Positions 1 to 8,308 of a stretch of 64,000 bases of DNA are shown here, piece after piece. Position 1 is the first letter of the stretch, and each line of letters opens with the position of its first letter. The notes under the pieces are model-generated. The model saw only the letters and a list, made by a program, of their open reading frames with translations. It was not told the DNA's origin and made no database searches. Made by a program: the position numbers and the translations under genes. This DNA is from Streptomyces sp. HM190 (GTDB taxonomy: Bacteria; Actinomycetota; Actinomycetes; Streptomycetales; Streptomycetaceae): positions 2,356,001 to 2,420,000 of the forward strand of contig NZ_CP047318.1 in assembly GCF_009857135.1 (NCBI RefSeq), read 5' to 3'.

Positions 1-650
1 CCAGCAGCGCGGCGCGCAAGGCGCGCATCGAGGAGATGCGTCGTGCCGAGCGCTCCCGTGAGCGCCGGAACCGGATCCTCGTGATCGGCGCCAGCGTGGT
101 GATAGTCGCCGGCCTCGTCGTCGGCGGCACGGTCCTGATCCGCTCGGCGGACGACGACGGCGCCGACAGCACCACGGCGAGCGACGCCAAGGGCAAGGGC
201 ACGTTCACGACGGACGCGGACGGCGTCAGGACGTGGAGCACCAAGCTCACCCAGAACCACGTCACCAAGTCGGTGGCCTACCCGATGACGCCCCCGGTCG
301 GCGGCGACCACAACCCGGTCTGGCAGAACTGCAACGGCGACGTCTACGACGACGCGATCAAGAACGAGAACGCCGTGCACTCCCTGGAGCACGGCGCGGT
401 CTGGGTGACGTACAACGACAAGGCCTCCGACGCCGACGTCAAGGCGCTCGCGGCCAAGGTCAAGAAGACCCCGTACACGCTGATGAGCCCGGTAGAGGAC
501 CAGAAGGACCCGATCATGCTGAGCGCCTGGGGCCACCAGCGCACGGTGACCGGCGCCTCCGACCCGAACGTGGACAAGTTCTTCCAGAAGTTCGTCCAGG
601 GCGAGCAGACGCCCGAGCCGGGCGCCGCCTGCACCAACGGCGTTTCCTGA
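1..650 (+). CDS. DUF3105 membrane-anchored protein, 5' end outside window
   Basis: The frame is already open at base 3 and reads SSAARKARIEEM before the first ATG at 36. DUF3105 proteins of Streptomyces commonly begin with such an Ala/Lys-rich stretch, so the true start is probably left of the window. A basic segment (RRAERSRERRNR) is followed by one hydrophobic helix (ILVIGASVVIVAGLVVGGTV), giving a type II membrane anchor with an extracytoplasmic domain. The conserved DUF3105 core is clear: GGDHNPVWQNC, then NENAVHSLEHGAVWVTY, with a paired Cys near the C-terminus (AACTN). The family has no assigned reaction. It lies 25 bp upstream of a DUF305 protein, so the two are probably co-transcribed exported partners. 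The family call is firm; the function is unknown. Confidence 0.85.
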   Translation, partial: SSAARKARIEEMRRAERSRERRNRILVIGASVVIVAGLVVGGTVLIRSADDDGADSTTASDAKGKGTFTTDADGVRTWSTKLTQNHVTKSVAYPMTPPVGGDHNPVWQNCNGDVYDDAIKNENAVHSLEHGAVWVTYNDKASDADVKALAAKVKKTPYTLMSPVEDQKDPIMLSAWGHQRTVTGASDPNVDKFFQKFVQGEQTPEPGAACTNGVS

Positions 651-675
651 CGACGGCCGAACGCGATCTGGAACA

Positions 676-1308
676 GTGGGGCAGATGAAGCACATCGGTT
701 GGATCGCCTCCGGGGCCGCGGCGGTGCTCGTCGCGGCCGGGGCGATCACGTACGCGGTCGCCGACGGCGACGACTCCGGGCTGAAGGCCCCCTCCACGGA
801 CTCCGCGGACGCGGGGTTCGCCCGGGACATGGCGGTCCACCACCAGCAGGCCGTCGAGATGTCGTACGTCGTCCGTGACCGCACGGACGACGAGGAGATC
901 CGGCGGCTCGCGTACGACATCGCGCAGACCCAGGCCAACCAGCGCGGCATGATGATCGGCTGGCTCGACCTGTGGGGTCTGCCGAAGGTCTCGTCGCAGA
1001 AGCCGATGGCCTGGATGGGCATGGGTGACATGGCCTCCGGCGAGGACGGCTCCCTGATGCCCGGCATGGCGACCGACGCCGAGATGGCCAAGCTCGGCAA
1101 GCTCAACGGCAAGCAGGCCGAGATCTTCTTCCTCCAGCTGATGACCGACCACCACAAGGGCGGCATCCACATGGCGGAGGGCTGCGTCGCCAAGTGCACG
1201 GTCGGCGTGGAGAAGAAGCTGGCACAGGGCATGGTCAACGCCCAGGAGTCCGAGATCGCCCTGATGACGGACCTGCTGAAGGCCAGGGGCGCCGCACCCC
1301 GCCCGTAG
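676..1308 (+). CDS. DUF305 domain exported protein
   Basis: A 210-residue protein with one N-terminal hydrophobic segment (about residues 8-28, WIASGAAAVLVAAGAITYAV) and an extracytoplasmic four-helix DUF305 domain. Two His/Met-rich motifs mark the family: MAVHHQQAVEM near residue 53 and MTDHHKGGIHMAE near residue 155. Their spacing and composition suggest metal (copper-type) binding, though this is inferred and no reaction is established. A Met-rich loop (PMAWMGMGDM) lies between them. The start is ambiguous: GTG at 676 or ATG at 685, three codons later; neither has a well-spaced Shine-Dalgarno. It follows the DUF3105 gene closely, a pairing often seen in Streptomyces. Confidence 0.85.
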   Translation: MGQMKHIGWIASGAAAVLVAAGAITYAVADGDDSGLKAPSTDSADAGFARDMAVHHQQAVEMSYVVRDRTDDEEIRRLAYDIAQTQANQRGMMIGWLDLWGLPKVSSQKPMAWMGMGDMASGEDGSLMPGMATDAEMAKLGKLNGKQAEIFFLQLMTDHHKGGIHMAEGCVAKCTVGVEKKLAQGMVNAQESEIALMTDLLKARGAAPRP

Positions 1309-1435
1309 CACGACACCCGCACCCCGCCCGTGGTACGACACCCGCGCCCCCGCCGGTCCGTACGGCATCACGTCGGGCGGGCCGGCGGTGGCCGTGTCGG
1401 GTCTCCGTGTGCGGGGCTCGTGCGGAGGGCGGTGG

Positions 1436-1882
1436 TCACCGCTCCCGCGCGGCCAGGTCCGTCAGGACGCGGTGCAGGGGCTCCGTGGCGCGTCGGCGGT
1501 ACTCCTGGACGGCCCAGCCGTTGCCGTCGGGGTCGGTGAAGTACATGAACGTGGCGCCGTCGTCGGGCGCGTACCGGACGGGTTCGGAGACGTCGAGCCC
1601 CCGTGCGACGAGTTCGGCGCGGGCCGCCCCGATGTCGGCGACGCAGAGCTGGAGGCCCTGGTAGGAGCCGGGGGCCGGCTTCGGGCCGCGGGCCATCTCC
1701 CAGATCGCGTCGCCCAGCGCGATCGAGCAGCCGGAGCCGGGCGGCGTCAGCTGGACGATGCGCATGCCGGGCATGACCTCCTGGTCGATGTCGACGTGGA
1801 AGCCGACCTTGTCCCGGTAGAAGTCCCGGGCCCGGTCGATGTCGCTCACGGGCAGCGGGATCACTTCGAGCGAGAAGTCCAT
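1436..1882 (-). CDS. VOC/glyoxalase-fold protein
   Basis: A 148-residue protein of the vicinal oxygen chelate superfamily. Two beta-alpha-beta-beta-beta repeats are visible: the first opens with LEVIPLPVSDIDRARDFYRDKVGF, and the second ends with FTDPDGNGWAVQEY. The His/Glu metal positions of true glyoxalase I are only partly recognisable (Gln and Glu in the second module), so the substrate cannot be named; antibiotic-binding or dioxygenase-like roles are possible. The ATG at 1882 has a strong GGAGGA Shine-Dalgarno. It appears to be a stand-alone gene, with 180 bp separating it from the MFS gene upstream on the same strand. Confidence 0.8.
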   Translation of the reverse strand: MDFSLEVIPLPVSDIDRARDFYRDKVGFHVDIDQEVMPGMRIVQLTPPGSGCSIALGDAIWEMARGPKPAPGSYQGLQLCVADIGAARAELVARGLDVSEPVRYAPDDGATFMYFTDPDGNGWAVQEYRRRATEPLHRVLTDLAARER

Positions 1883-2062
1883 CTGGTCCTCCGGGTCGCC
1901 GCCGACGGTTCTCCCCCACCGAAGCGGAAAACCCGGCGGTCCGCCACCGGGTCGGGGCGGGAGCGGGACGGGGGTCGGAGGCGGAGGGCGGGACGGGTAC
2001 GGCGACGGGCTCCGCCGGGACGAGGGGCCGGCCCCCGGGGGTCCCTGGCGGTGCGGGCCCCG

Positions 2063-3298
2063 TCAGCCCCGTACCGCCTCCGACTCCCGGCCGGGGACGT
2101 GCGAGGCCACCAGGCGGCCACCGGCCGGCTGTGCGGACCGTGTCGCGGTCGCGCGGCGCGCGTCGACCGCGTAGGCGATCGCGGCGACCCCGAGGCCGAG
2201 GACGGCGAGGCCCGCTCCGACGACCGCCGGGGACGTGGTGCCGAGGCCCAGGGAGAGGGCGAGGCCGCCGATCCAGGCGCCGCCGGCGTTCGCGAGGTTG
2301 AACGCGGCCTGGTTGGCGGAGGACGCGAGCGACGGGGCGGCGGCGGCCTTCTCCATGACCATCAGCTGGAGGGGCGAGCCGGTGACGAACGCGGCGACGC
2401 CGAGGAGGACCACCGCCAGGGCCGCGCTCCACTGCGCGGCCATCAGCGCCGGGAACAGCGCGAGGACGACGACCAGGGAGGTCAGGCCGCAAAAGAGGGT
2501 GCCCCGCATCGAGTGGTCCGCGAGACGGCCGCCGGCCAGGTTGCCGATGGTCGCGCCCACGCCGAACAGGGCCAGCAGCAGGGTGACGCTGCCGTCGGCG
2601 TACCCGGCGGGGCCGGTGAGCATCGGGGTGATGTAGCTGTAGGCGGAGAACAGCGCGGCGAAACCGGCGACGGTCGTGCCGAGGGCCAGCCAGACGGGCA
2701 GGGAGCGCAGGGCGCCCAGTTCGCCGCGCAGACCGGTCGCCGGCGCGGTGGCGTGGTCGTGCGGGAGCAGCGCGGCCAGCGATCCGATCGCGGCGAGGCC
2801 GATGGCGCTCACCCCGAGGAACGTGACCCGCCAGCCGAACTCCTGGCCCGCCAGCGTCGCCACGGGGACACCGGCGATGTTCGCCACCGTCAGCCCGAGG
2901 AACATCAGCGAGACCGAGCGGGCCTTGCACTCCGGTGCGACGAGCCCGGTGGCGACGACCGCGCCGACACCGAAGAAGGCCCCGTGCGGCAGGCCGCTGA
3001 GGAAGCGGGCGGCGAGCAGCCAGTGCTCGTCGGGGGCGAGCGCGGAGAGCGCGTTGCCGGCCACGAACAGGGCCATCAGGGCGATGAGGACCGTGCGGCG
3101 GGGCATGCGGGCGGTGGCGGCGGCGAGCAGCGGGGCACCGACGACGACGCCGAGCGCGTACGCGGAGACGAGGTGGCCGGCGGCGGGGATCGAGACACCG
3201 AGGTCGGCCGCGACGTCGGGCAGCAGGCCCATCATGACGAACTCGGTCGTACCGATGCCGAAGGCGCCTACGGCGAGGGCGAGCAGGGCCAAGGGCAT
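2063..3298 (-). CDS. MFS drug/sugar efflux transporter (DHA1, AraJ/CmlR-like)
   Basis: About 411 residues with 12 predicted membrane helices. The N-terminus LALAVGAFGIGTTEFVMMGLLPDVAADL is the signature of the AraJ/YdhP/chloramphenicol-exporter branch, and motif A-like sequence (ARMPRRTVLI) follows helix 2. It most likely exports a small drug or sugar by proton antiport; the substrate is unknown. I chose the ATG at 3298 rather than the in-frame upstream start at 3370. The longer form would translate straight through a perfect 15-bp hairpin, while the shorter begins exactly where family members begin and has GAAAGG upstream. The hairpin (3328-3360) ends about 30 bp before this start and may regulate it. 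Confidence 0.88.
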   Translation of the reverse strand: MPLALLALAVGAFGIGTTEFVMMGLLPDVAADLGVSIPAAGHLVSAYALGVVVGAPLLAAATARMPRRTVLIALMALFVAGNALSALAPDEHWLLAARFLSGLPHGAFFGVGAVVATGLVAPECKARSVSLMFLGLTVANIAGVPVATLAGQEFGWRVTFLGVSAIGLAAIGSLAALLPHDHATAPATGLRGELGALRSLPVWLALGTTVAGFAALFSAYSYITPMLTGPAGYADGSVTLLLALFGVGATIGNLAGGRLADHSMRGTLFCGLTSLVVVLALFPALMAAQWSAALAVVLLGVAAFVTGSPLQLMVMEKAAAAPSLASSANQAAFNLANAGGAWIGGLALSLGLGTTSPAVVGAGLAVLGLGVAAIAYAVDARRATATRSAQPAGGRLVASHVPGRESEAVRG

Positions 3299-3327
3299 GG
3301 GGAGGCCTTTCGGAGAGGAGGGCGAGC

Positions 3328-3360
3328 GGTGGGAGGGAATCCTCGGGATTCCCTCCCACC
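3328..3360. promoter_or_regulatory. Perfect 15-bp inverted repeat, 3-nt loop
   Basis: The arms 3328-3342 (GGTGGGAGGGAATCC) and 3346-3360 are exact reverse complements around TCG. The element lies 63 bp after the EEP gene stop (3423) and 30 bp before the MFS start (3298), both on the minus strand. It has no T-run on the downstream side, so it could be a Streptomyces-style terminator for the upstream gene, an attenuator or RNA structure in the MFS leader, or a protein operator. Confidence 0.6.
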
Positions 3361-3422
3361 ATATGTTCACTGACGGAACAAACTCGCCCGGTTCTCCATT
3401 CCCACCCCGCTGACCTGCGGGA

Positions 3423-4469
3423 TCAGCGGCCCGACGTGGTGATCGTCACCCGTGCCGCCACCGGCAGGTGGTCGCTGCCCGTCGCCGGTAGGGTCCAGGA
3501 CGCCATCGGCTCCAGCCCTCGGACCATGATCTGGTCGATGCGGGCCATCGGGAACGACGCCGGCCAGCTGAAGCCGAAGCCGCTGCCGGCCGCACCCTGG
3601 GTGGAGCGCATCTGGGCGGTGACGGCGTTCAGGGCGCGGTCGTTCATGGTGCCGTTGAGGTCGCCGAGGAGGACGACGTCCTGGATGGGCTCGTCGGCGA
3701 TGGCCTCGCCGAGCGCGTCGGCGCTCTTGTCGCGCTGGCGGGCGGTGAACCCGGCCTCCAGCTTCACCCGCACCGAGGGCAGATGGGCGACGTAGACGGC
3801 GACCGGGCCGTCGGGGGTGGTCACGGTGGAGCGCATGGCGCGTTCCCAGCCGAGCTTGATGTCGACGGACCTGGTGTCGCTCATCGGGTACTTGCTCCAC
3901 AGCCCGACGGTGCCGACGACCTCGTGGTGCGGGTACGTCGCCGCGAGCGCCTTCTCGTACACCGGGGCCGCGGTCTCCGTCAGCTCCTCCAGGGCGACCA
4001 CGTCCGCGCCGGAGGCGGCGACGTCACGGGCGGTGCCGGACGGGTCGGCGTTGTCCGCGTTGACGTTGTGGGTGACGACCATGAGGTCGCCGCCTCCGCC
4101 GTTCTTGTCGGTGACGAGTCCGCCGAAGAGGTTCAGCCAGACGATCGTCGGGACCAGGACCGCGATCAGCGCGATCGCCGACCTGCGGACCAGCGCCAGC
4201 ACGAGCAGCAGCGGGATGGCGATGCCCAGCCAGGGCAGGAACGTCTCGGTCAGACTGCCCAGGTTGCCCACGCTGTTGGGGACCTGGGCGTGCAGCACCA
4301 TCACCAGCGCGGTCAGCAGCGCGAGCACGGCGAGGACGATGCCGCGCCGCCAGATCCGGCGGTCGCCTCTCCAGCCGCCGAACCACCGGCCGAGCAGGCG
4401 CCGGAGCCGGGATCCTTCGCGGCCCTGCCCCGTGCCGCCGCCCGTCTCCGTCATGTACGCCTGCGCCAT
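3423..4469 (-). CDS. Endonuclease/exonuclease/phosphatase (EEP) family membrane protein
   Basis: A 348-residue protein. After a basic N-terminus (RLRRLLGRWFGGWRGDRRIWRR) come three hydrophobic helices (about residues 43-115), then an EEP domain from about residue 128. The catalytic landmarks are in order: VTHNVN (metal Asn), LEELTE (metal Glu), LLGDLNGTMNDRA, RIDQIMV and GSDHLPVAA (catalytic Asp-His). The topology places the hydrolase outside the membrane, suggesting a role on extracellular nucleic acid, lipid or phosphodiester; the substrate is not predictable. A short palindrome at 4567-4583 about 100 bp upstream may be part of its control region. Confidence 0.88.
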   Translation of the reverse strand: MAQAYMTETGGGTGQGREGSRLRRLLGRWFGGWRGDRRIWRRGIVLAVLALLTALVMVLHAQVPNSVGNLGSLTETFLPWLGIAIPLLLVLALVRRSAIALIAVLVPTIVWLNLFGGLVTDKNGGGGDLMVVTHNVNADNADPSGTARDVAASGADVVALEELTETAAPVYEKALAATYPHHEVVGTVGLWSKYPMSDTRSVDIKLGWERAMRSTVTTPDGPVAVYVAHLPSVRVKLEAGFTARQRDKSADALGEAIADEPIQDVVLLGDLNGTMNDRALNAVTAQMRSTQGAAGSGFGFSWPASFPMARIDQIMVRGLEPMASWTLPATGSDHLPVAARVTITTSGR

Positions 4470-4566
4470 ACCGTCGCCTCACAACCTGCCGTGCACCTCG
4501 TCCCCCCGCACCCGGGGAGTGCCGGGAAGTCCGCGACACCGGGGTGGGGTGCGGGACTTCGCGACA

Positions 4567-4583
4567 CCCCCTAGACCCTAGGG
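4567..4583. promoter_or_regulatory. Palindrome CCCCTAG-ACC-CTAGGGG
   Basis: A perfect 7-bp inverted repeat with a 3-bp centre, about 100 bp upstream of the EEP gene start (4469, minus strand) and 130 bp beyond the tetR stop. It could be a regulator site for the EEP gene; this rests only on symmetry and position. Confidence 0.35.
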
Positions 4584-4713
4584 GATGATCGCCGTCGATC
4601 CTGCCGCCGCGTGGCGGCCGTACGGGCACGAGGACGAGCAACCCGCTGTTCGGAGTTCCGGACCGGCGGTGAACGGGTGAGCTCTGTGACGGAATGCGAA
4701 CATTCGCTGTGAC

Positions 4714-5349
4714 TCAGCTCGCAGACGGGCGGAGCCCTTCGAGCAGGGTGTCGACCATGACCTCCGCGAGGCCCTCGGGCAGCGGCGAGTCGGGACGCAT
4801 GACGGTGCGCACGAGCATCGGGCCGAGGACGAGGTCGCCGATGACGTCGAGGTCGACGTCGGCGCGGAGTTCGCCGTTGTCCTGTCCGCGGCGCAGGACG
4901 TCGGCGAGGATCAGGCGGCGCGGGGTGACGACGTTCGCGTGGTAGGCGTCCCAGATCCTGGGGCTGGACTTCATCTGGGCGAAGACGTTGTGCAGGATCG
5001 CCGAGGAGCGGTTGGCGAGTCCGCGGCGGCGGACGGCCTCCAGCAGAACGACCAGGTCCTCGCGCACGGAGGTGCCGGGCAGCACCGGGTCGGGCGGTTC
5101 GGCGGCGCGCAGGACGTCGACGAACAGCTCCTCCTTGCCGCGCCACCGGCGGTAGATGGTGGCCTTGCCGACACCGGCGGTGCGGGCCACCCGTTCCATG
5201 GACAGCTCCGCGAGGGGCACACCGTCCTCCAGGAGCTTCATCACGCCATCGATGATGGAACGCTCCACGGCCTCGCTGCGGGGCCGCCCCCGCACGGGGC
5301 TCACGTCCCGGGCCCGTCCGTCCTGGGCCCGGCTTCCGGCGAGGCTCAC
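4714..5349 (-). CDS. TetR-family repressor of the adjacent MFS exporter
   Basis: A 211-residue TetR regulator. The N-terminal helix-turn-helix is plain: AIIDGV-type helix 1 after GRPRSEAVE, then LSMERVARTAGVGKATIYRRWRGKEELFVDVL. A variable ligand-binding domain follows. The start is taken as GTG at 5349, preceded by ACGGAG at 6-bp spacing; the frame stays open far upstream but that part is a shadow of the exporter gene. It is the second gene after the DHA2 exporter (92-bp gap, same strand), so both probably come from the exporter promoter and the repressor acts on the operator at 7039-7067. The inducer is probably an exported drug. Confidence 0.88.
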   Translation of the reverse strand: MSLAGSRAQDGRARDVSPVRGRPRSEAVERSIIDGVMKLLEDGVPLAELSMERVARTAGVGKATIYRRWRGKEELFVDVLRAAEPPDPVLPGTSVREDLVVLLEAVRRRGLANRSSAILHNVFAQMKSSPRIWDAYHANVVTPRRLILADVLRRGQDNGELRADVDLDVIGDLVLGPMLVRTVMRPDSPLPEGLAEVMVDTLLEGLRPSAS

Positions 5350-5441
5350 GGTCCACTCCGTCTCTAGTCGTCGCACCGGGGTCGATTCTCTCCCGGTCAC
5401 GGCCCCGAAGGGCGCCCCCCTCCACCCCCGTTGGCCGAACC

Positions 5442-7019
5442 TCAGCGGTCCTGCGTCACCAACTCGGCCTCCTTCTCGTCCGGTTGAGCGCCCTTCGGCC
5501 GGCCCGGCAGGAAGACGGCCATGGCGACCGCGCCGAGGACGGCCACGGCGGCCCCGCACAGCGCCGTCACGTGCATGGCGTGCAGGAAGGCGTCGTGGGC
5601 CGGGCCGACGAGAGCCGCCCCCCGGTCGCCGAGACGGGCGGCGAAGCCGAGGGTGGCCTCGATGGACTCGGCGGCGGCGTGCGGGGCGCCCGGCGGCAGC
5701 TCGCCCTCGATCCCCGAGCGGTACGCGGTGGACAGCACCGAGCCGAGGACGGCGATGCCGAGGGCGCCGCCGACCTGGCGGAAGGTGTTGCTGAGGGCGG
5801 ACGCGGAGCCGGCCTTCTCGCGGGGCAGGGCCTGCATGATCACGACGCTCAGCGGGGTCATGACGTGGGCCATGCCGACACCCATGAGGAAGAAGACGAC
5901 CTCCAGGACCCAGATCGGCGTGTCCGCGTCGAGGACGGCGAACGCGGCCAGCATCCCGGCGATCAGCAGCATGCCCGCCGTGCACACCGCGCTGTTGCCG
6001 AAGCGGTCGACGACGAGGCGGGCACGCGGCGCGAACACCAGCTGGGCGAGGGCCAGCGGCAGCATCAGCAGGCCGGTCTGGAGCGGGGAGTAGCCGCGGA
6101 CGGTCTGGGTGTAGAAGACCGAGAAGAAGGTCACGCCCATCAGGGCGAAGAAGACCAGGCCGATCACGCCGATGGCGGCGGAGAAGACCTTGTTCCGGAA
6201 GAACGACATGTCGATGGACGGGTGGTCGCTGCGCTTCTCGACCACGACGAACGCGGCGAGGACGGCGAGTCCGGCGGCGATGGTCCCGAGGACCGTGACG
6301 TCGGTGAAGTCGGCGAGCTGGCCGCCCCGGATGATGCCGTAGACGAGCAGCACGAGACCGACGACGGAGAGCAGCACGCCGACGGGGTCGATCCGGCCGG
6401 GGTTCGGGTCGCGGGAGTCCGGCACCAGCCAGAGCATCAGGCCGAGCGCGAGGACGACGATCGGCACGTTGACCAGGAAGACCGAGCCCCACCAGAAGTG
6501 GTCCAGCAGGACACCGCCGGTGATGGGTCCGACGGCGATGGCGAGGCCGACGCCGCCCGCCCAGACGCCGATGGCCTTCGGCTGCTCCTCGCGGTCGAAG
6601 ACGTTCATCAGGACGGCGAGGGTGGCGGGCATGACGAAGGCGGCGCCGAGGCCCATGACCGCGCGGAACGCGATCAGCTCCGCGGGCGAGCCGGAGCCGG
6701 CGGCGAGCGCCGAGCCGAGGCCGAAGACGACCAGACCGCCGAGCAGCACCTTCTTGCGGCCGAGCCGGTCGCCGAGCAGGCCGGCGCTGAACAGCAGTCC
6801 CGCGAAGACGAGCGTGTAGGCGTTGATCGCCCACTCCAGCTCGCTCTGCGTGGCGCCGAGACCGGTCGGCGCGGGGGTGGAGATCGTCTTGATGGCGACG
6901 TTGAGGATCGAGTTGTCGAGCACCACGATCAGCAGGCTCAGCATCAGCACGCCGAGGATCGCCCAGCGGCGCCGGTGCACCGCTTCCGGTATCCGGGATT
7001 CAGGAGCTGCGGAGGTCAT
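5442..7019 (-). CDS. MFS multidrug exporter, DHA2 (EmrB/QacA) family
   Basis: A 525-residue, 14-helix exporter. N-terminal features are typical of DHA2: [27 protein letters not shown] (the D in TM1), [19 protein letters not shown], then motif [14 protein letters not shown] and motif C-like [15 protein letters not shown] in TM5. It should expel drugs or antibiotics by proton antiport. The operator just upstream and the downstream tetR gene make a classic inducible self-regulated resistance operon. The ATG at 7019 lies only about 20 bp from the operator, so the transcript leader is short. Confidence 0.92.
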   Translation of the reverse strand: MTSAAPESRIPEAVHRRRWAILGVLMLSLLIVVLDNSILNVAIKTISTPAPTGLGATQSELEWAINAYTLVFAGLLFSAGLLGDRLGRKKVLLGGLVVFGLGSALAAGSGSPAELIAFRAVMGLGAAFVMPATLAVLMNVFDREEQPKAIGVWAGGVGLAIAVGPITGGVLLDHFWWGSVFLVNVPIVVLALGLMLWLVPDSRDPNPGRIDPVGVLLSVVGLVLLVYGIIRGGQLADFTDVTVLGTIAAGLAVLAAFVVVEKRSDHPSIDMSFFRNKVFSAAIGVIGLVFFALMGVTFFSVFYTQTVRGYSPLQTGLLMLPLALAQLVFAPRARLVVDRFGNSAVCTAGMLLIAGMLAAFAVLDADTPIWVLEVVFFLMGVGMAHVMTPLSVVIMQALPREKAGSASALSNTFRQVGGALGIAVLGSVLSTAYRSGIEGELPPGAPHAAAESIEATLGFAARLGDRGAALVGPAHDAFLHAMHVTALCGAAVAVLGAVAMAVFLPGRPKGAQPDEKEAELVTQDR

Positions 7020-7038
7020 GCCTTCGAGGGTAGGCCAT

Positions 7039-7067
7039 TTTCGATACGGGACCGTCTCGTATCGAAA
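7039..7067. promoter_or_regulatory. TetR operator upstream of DHA2 exporter
   Basis: The arms TTTCGATACG (7039-7048) and CGTATCGAAA (7058-7067) are perfect 10-bp inverted repeats with a 9-bp centre (GGACCGTCT). The GATACG...CGTATC core is a recurrent TetR-type site before Streptomyces MFS genes. It sits 20-48 bp upstream of the exporter start, where a bound repressor would block transcription. The tetR gene at 4714-5349 is the likely ligand. Confidence 0.75.
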
Positions 7068-7221
7068 TTCTTTTACCGAGGTCTTACGTGCCGGGTGCCT
7101 GGACCGGTGCCTGGACGGTCACACCCACCTGGTCTGGCCCTCGCCCGGACGAGGTGCCACCATGGAGGTGGTCCGGGGACGCCGTCAGGGCGCCTCGAGA
7201 TGACATGAAGGAGCCGTGGCA

Positions 7222-8088
7222 ATGACGCAGCTTTCGGCTGCCCAGACGAAGCCCTCCGACGGCGGCAAGACGCTGTACGGGGGCAAGGGCACGCGCCGCA
7301 TCACCGTCCGCGACATCGCCCTCGCCAAGGAACGCGGCGAGAAGTGGCCGATGCTCACCGCCTACGACGCGATGACCGCGTCCGTCTTCGACGAGGCCGG
7401 CATCCCGGTCATGCTCGTCGGCGACTCGGCGGGCAACTGCCACCTGGGGTACGACACGACCGTGCCCGTCACCCTCGACGAGATGACCATGCTGTCGGCG
7501 GCCGTCGTACGGGGCACCAGCCGTGCCCTGATCGTCGGCGACCTGCCCTTCGGCTCCTACCAGGAGGGCCCGGTGCAGGCGCTGCGCTCGGCGACCCGGC
7601 TGGTGAAGGAGGCCGGCGTCGGCGCCGTGAAGCTGGAGGGCGGCGAACGGTCGCACGACCAGATCCGGCTGCTGGTCGAGTCCGGCATCCCCGTCATGGC
7701 CCACATCGGCCTCACCCCGCAGTCCGTCAACGCGATGGGCTACCGGGTGCAGGGCCGGGGCGAGGAGGCGGCGGCGCAGCTGCTGCGCGACGCGAAGGCC
7801 GTGCAGGACGCGGGCGCCTTCGCGGTGGTCCTGGAACTGGTCCCGGCGGAGCTGGCCGCCGAGGTCACCCGGGTGCTGCACATCCCGACGGTGGGGATCG
7901 GCGCGGGGGCGCAGACCGACGCGCAGGTCCTGGTGTGGACGGACATGCTCGGACTGACCGGCGGCCGGGTGCCGAAGTTCGTGAAGAAGTACGCGGACCT
8001 GCGGGGCGTCATGACCGACGCGGCGAAGGCGTTCGCGGAGGACGTGGTCGGCGGGACGTTCCCGCTGGAGGAGCACTCGGTCCACTAG
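7222..8088 (+). CDS. panB: 3-methyl-2-oxobutanoate hydroxymethyltransferase
   Basis: A 288-residue cytosolic enzyme catalysing the first committed step of pantothenate/CoA synthesis: transfer of a hydroxymethyl group from 5,10-methylene-tetrahydrofolate to alpha-ketoisovalerate to give ketopantoate. Family signatures are all present: MLTAYDAMTASVFDEAG, LVGDSAGNCHLGY (Mg-binding Asp), DLPFGSY, VKLEGG, MAHIGLTPQSVNAMGG-like, ELVPAE and TVGIGAG. I prefer ATG at 7222 (AAGGAG, 8-bp spacing) to the GTG two codons earlier, which is only 2 bp from that Shine-Dalgarno. It is monocistronic and ends in a hairpin at 8144-8174. Confidence 0.96.
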   Translation: MTQLSAAQTKPSDGGKTLYGGKGTRRITVRDIALAKERGEKWPMLTAYDAMTASVFDEAGIPVMLVGDSAGNCHLGYDTTVPVTLDEMTMLSAAVVRGTSRALIVGDLPFGSYQEGPVQALRSATRLVKEAGVGAVKLEGGERSHDQIRLLVESGIPVMAHIGLTPQSVNAMGYRVQGRGEEAAAQLLRDAKAVQDAGAFAVVLELVPAELAAEVTRVLHIPTVGIGAGAQTDAQVLVWTDMLGLTGGRVPKFVKKYADLRGVMTDAAKAFAEDVVGGTFPLEEHSVH

Positions 8089-8143
8089 TCCACCAGGGCC
8101 CCACCAGGGCCCTTCGGCCTCTACAGCCACTGCGGTACGGAGC

Positions 8144-8174
8144 AGCCCGCCGATCTTCCCCCAGTCGGCGGGCT
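8144..8174 (+). terminator. Hairpin terminator after panB
   Basis: The arms AGCCCGCCGA (8144-8153) and TCGGCGGGCT (8165-8174) are perfect complements with an 11-nt pyrimidine-rich loop, 56 bp past the panB stop. The preceding bases contain a short tandem repeat (CCACCAGGGCC, about 8091-8112). Confidence 0.6.
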
Positions 8175-8308
8175 GTGGCGTGGGAGCACCTGACGGCTCG
8201 GGGTGGGCTGCGGCCGGGCGGGCACTGCCCCGCTCGCCTTCAGGGGCGCGGGGAGCCTGTCGGTGACCTGTCGGTGGTTTGTCGGTGCCGCCTGACACCG
8301 TCATCCGC

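Noticed and set aside
3299..3370. 24-codon N-terminal extension of the MFS protein
   Set aside because: It would translate through the perfect hairpin and adds IWWEGIPRIPSH-type sequence not expected in the family.
1388..3373. A 661-codon plus-strand frame over the glyoxalase and MFS genes
   Set aside because: No recognisable domain; composition is typical antisense shadow.
5350..6834. Upstream extension of the tetR frame through the exporter gene
   Set aside because: The extension is Arg/Pro-rich out-of-frame reading of the DHA2 exporter; GTG 5349 with ACGGAG is a convincing start.
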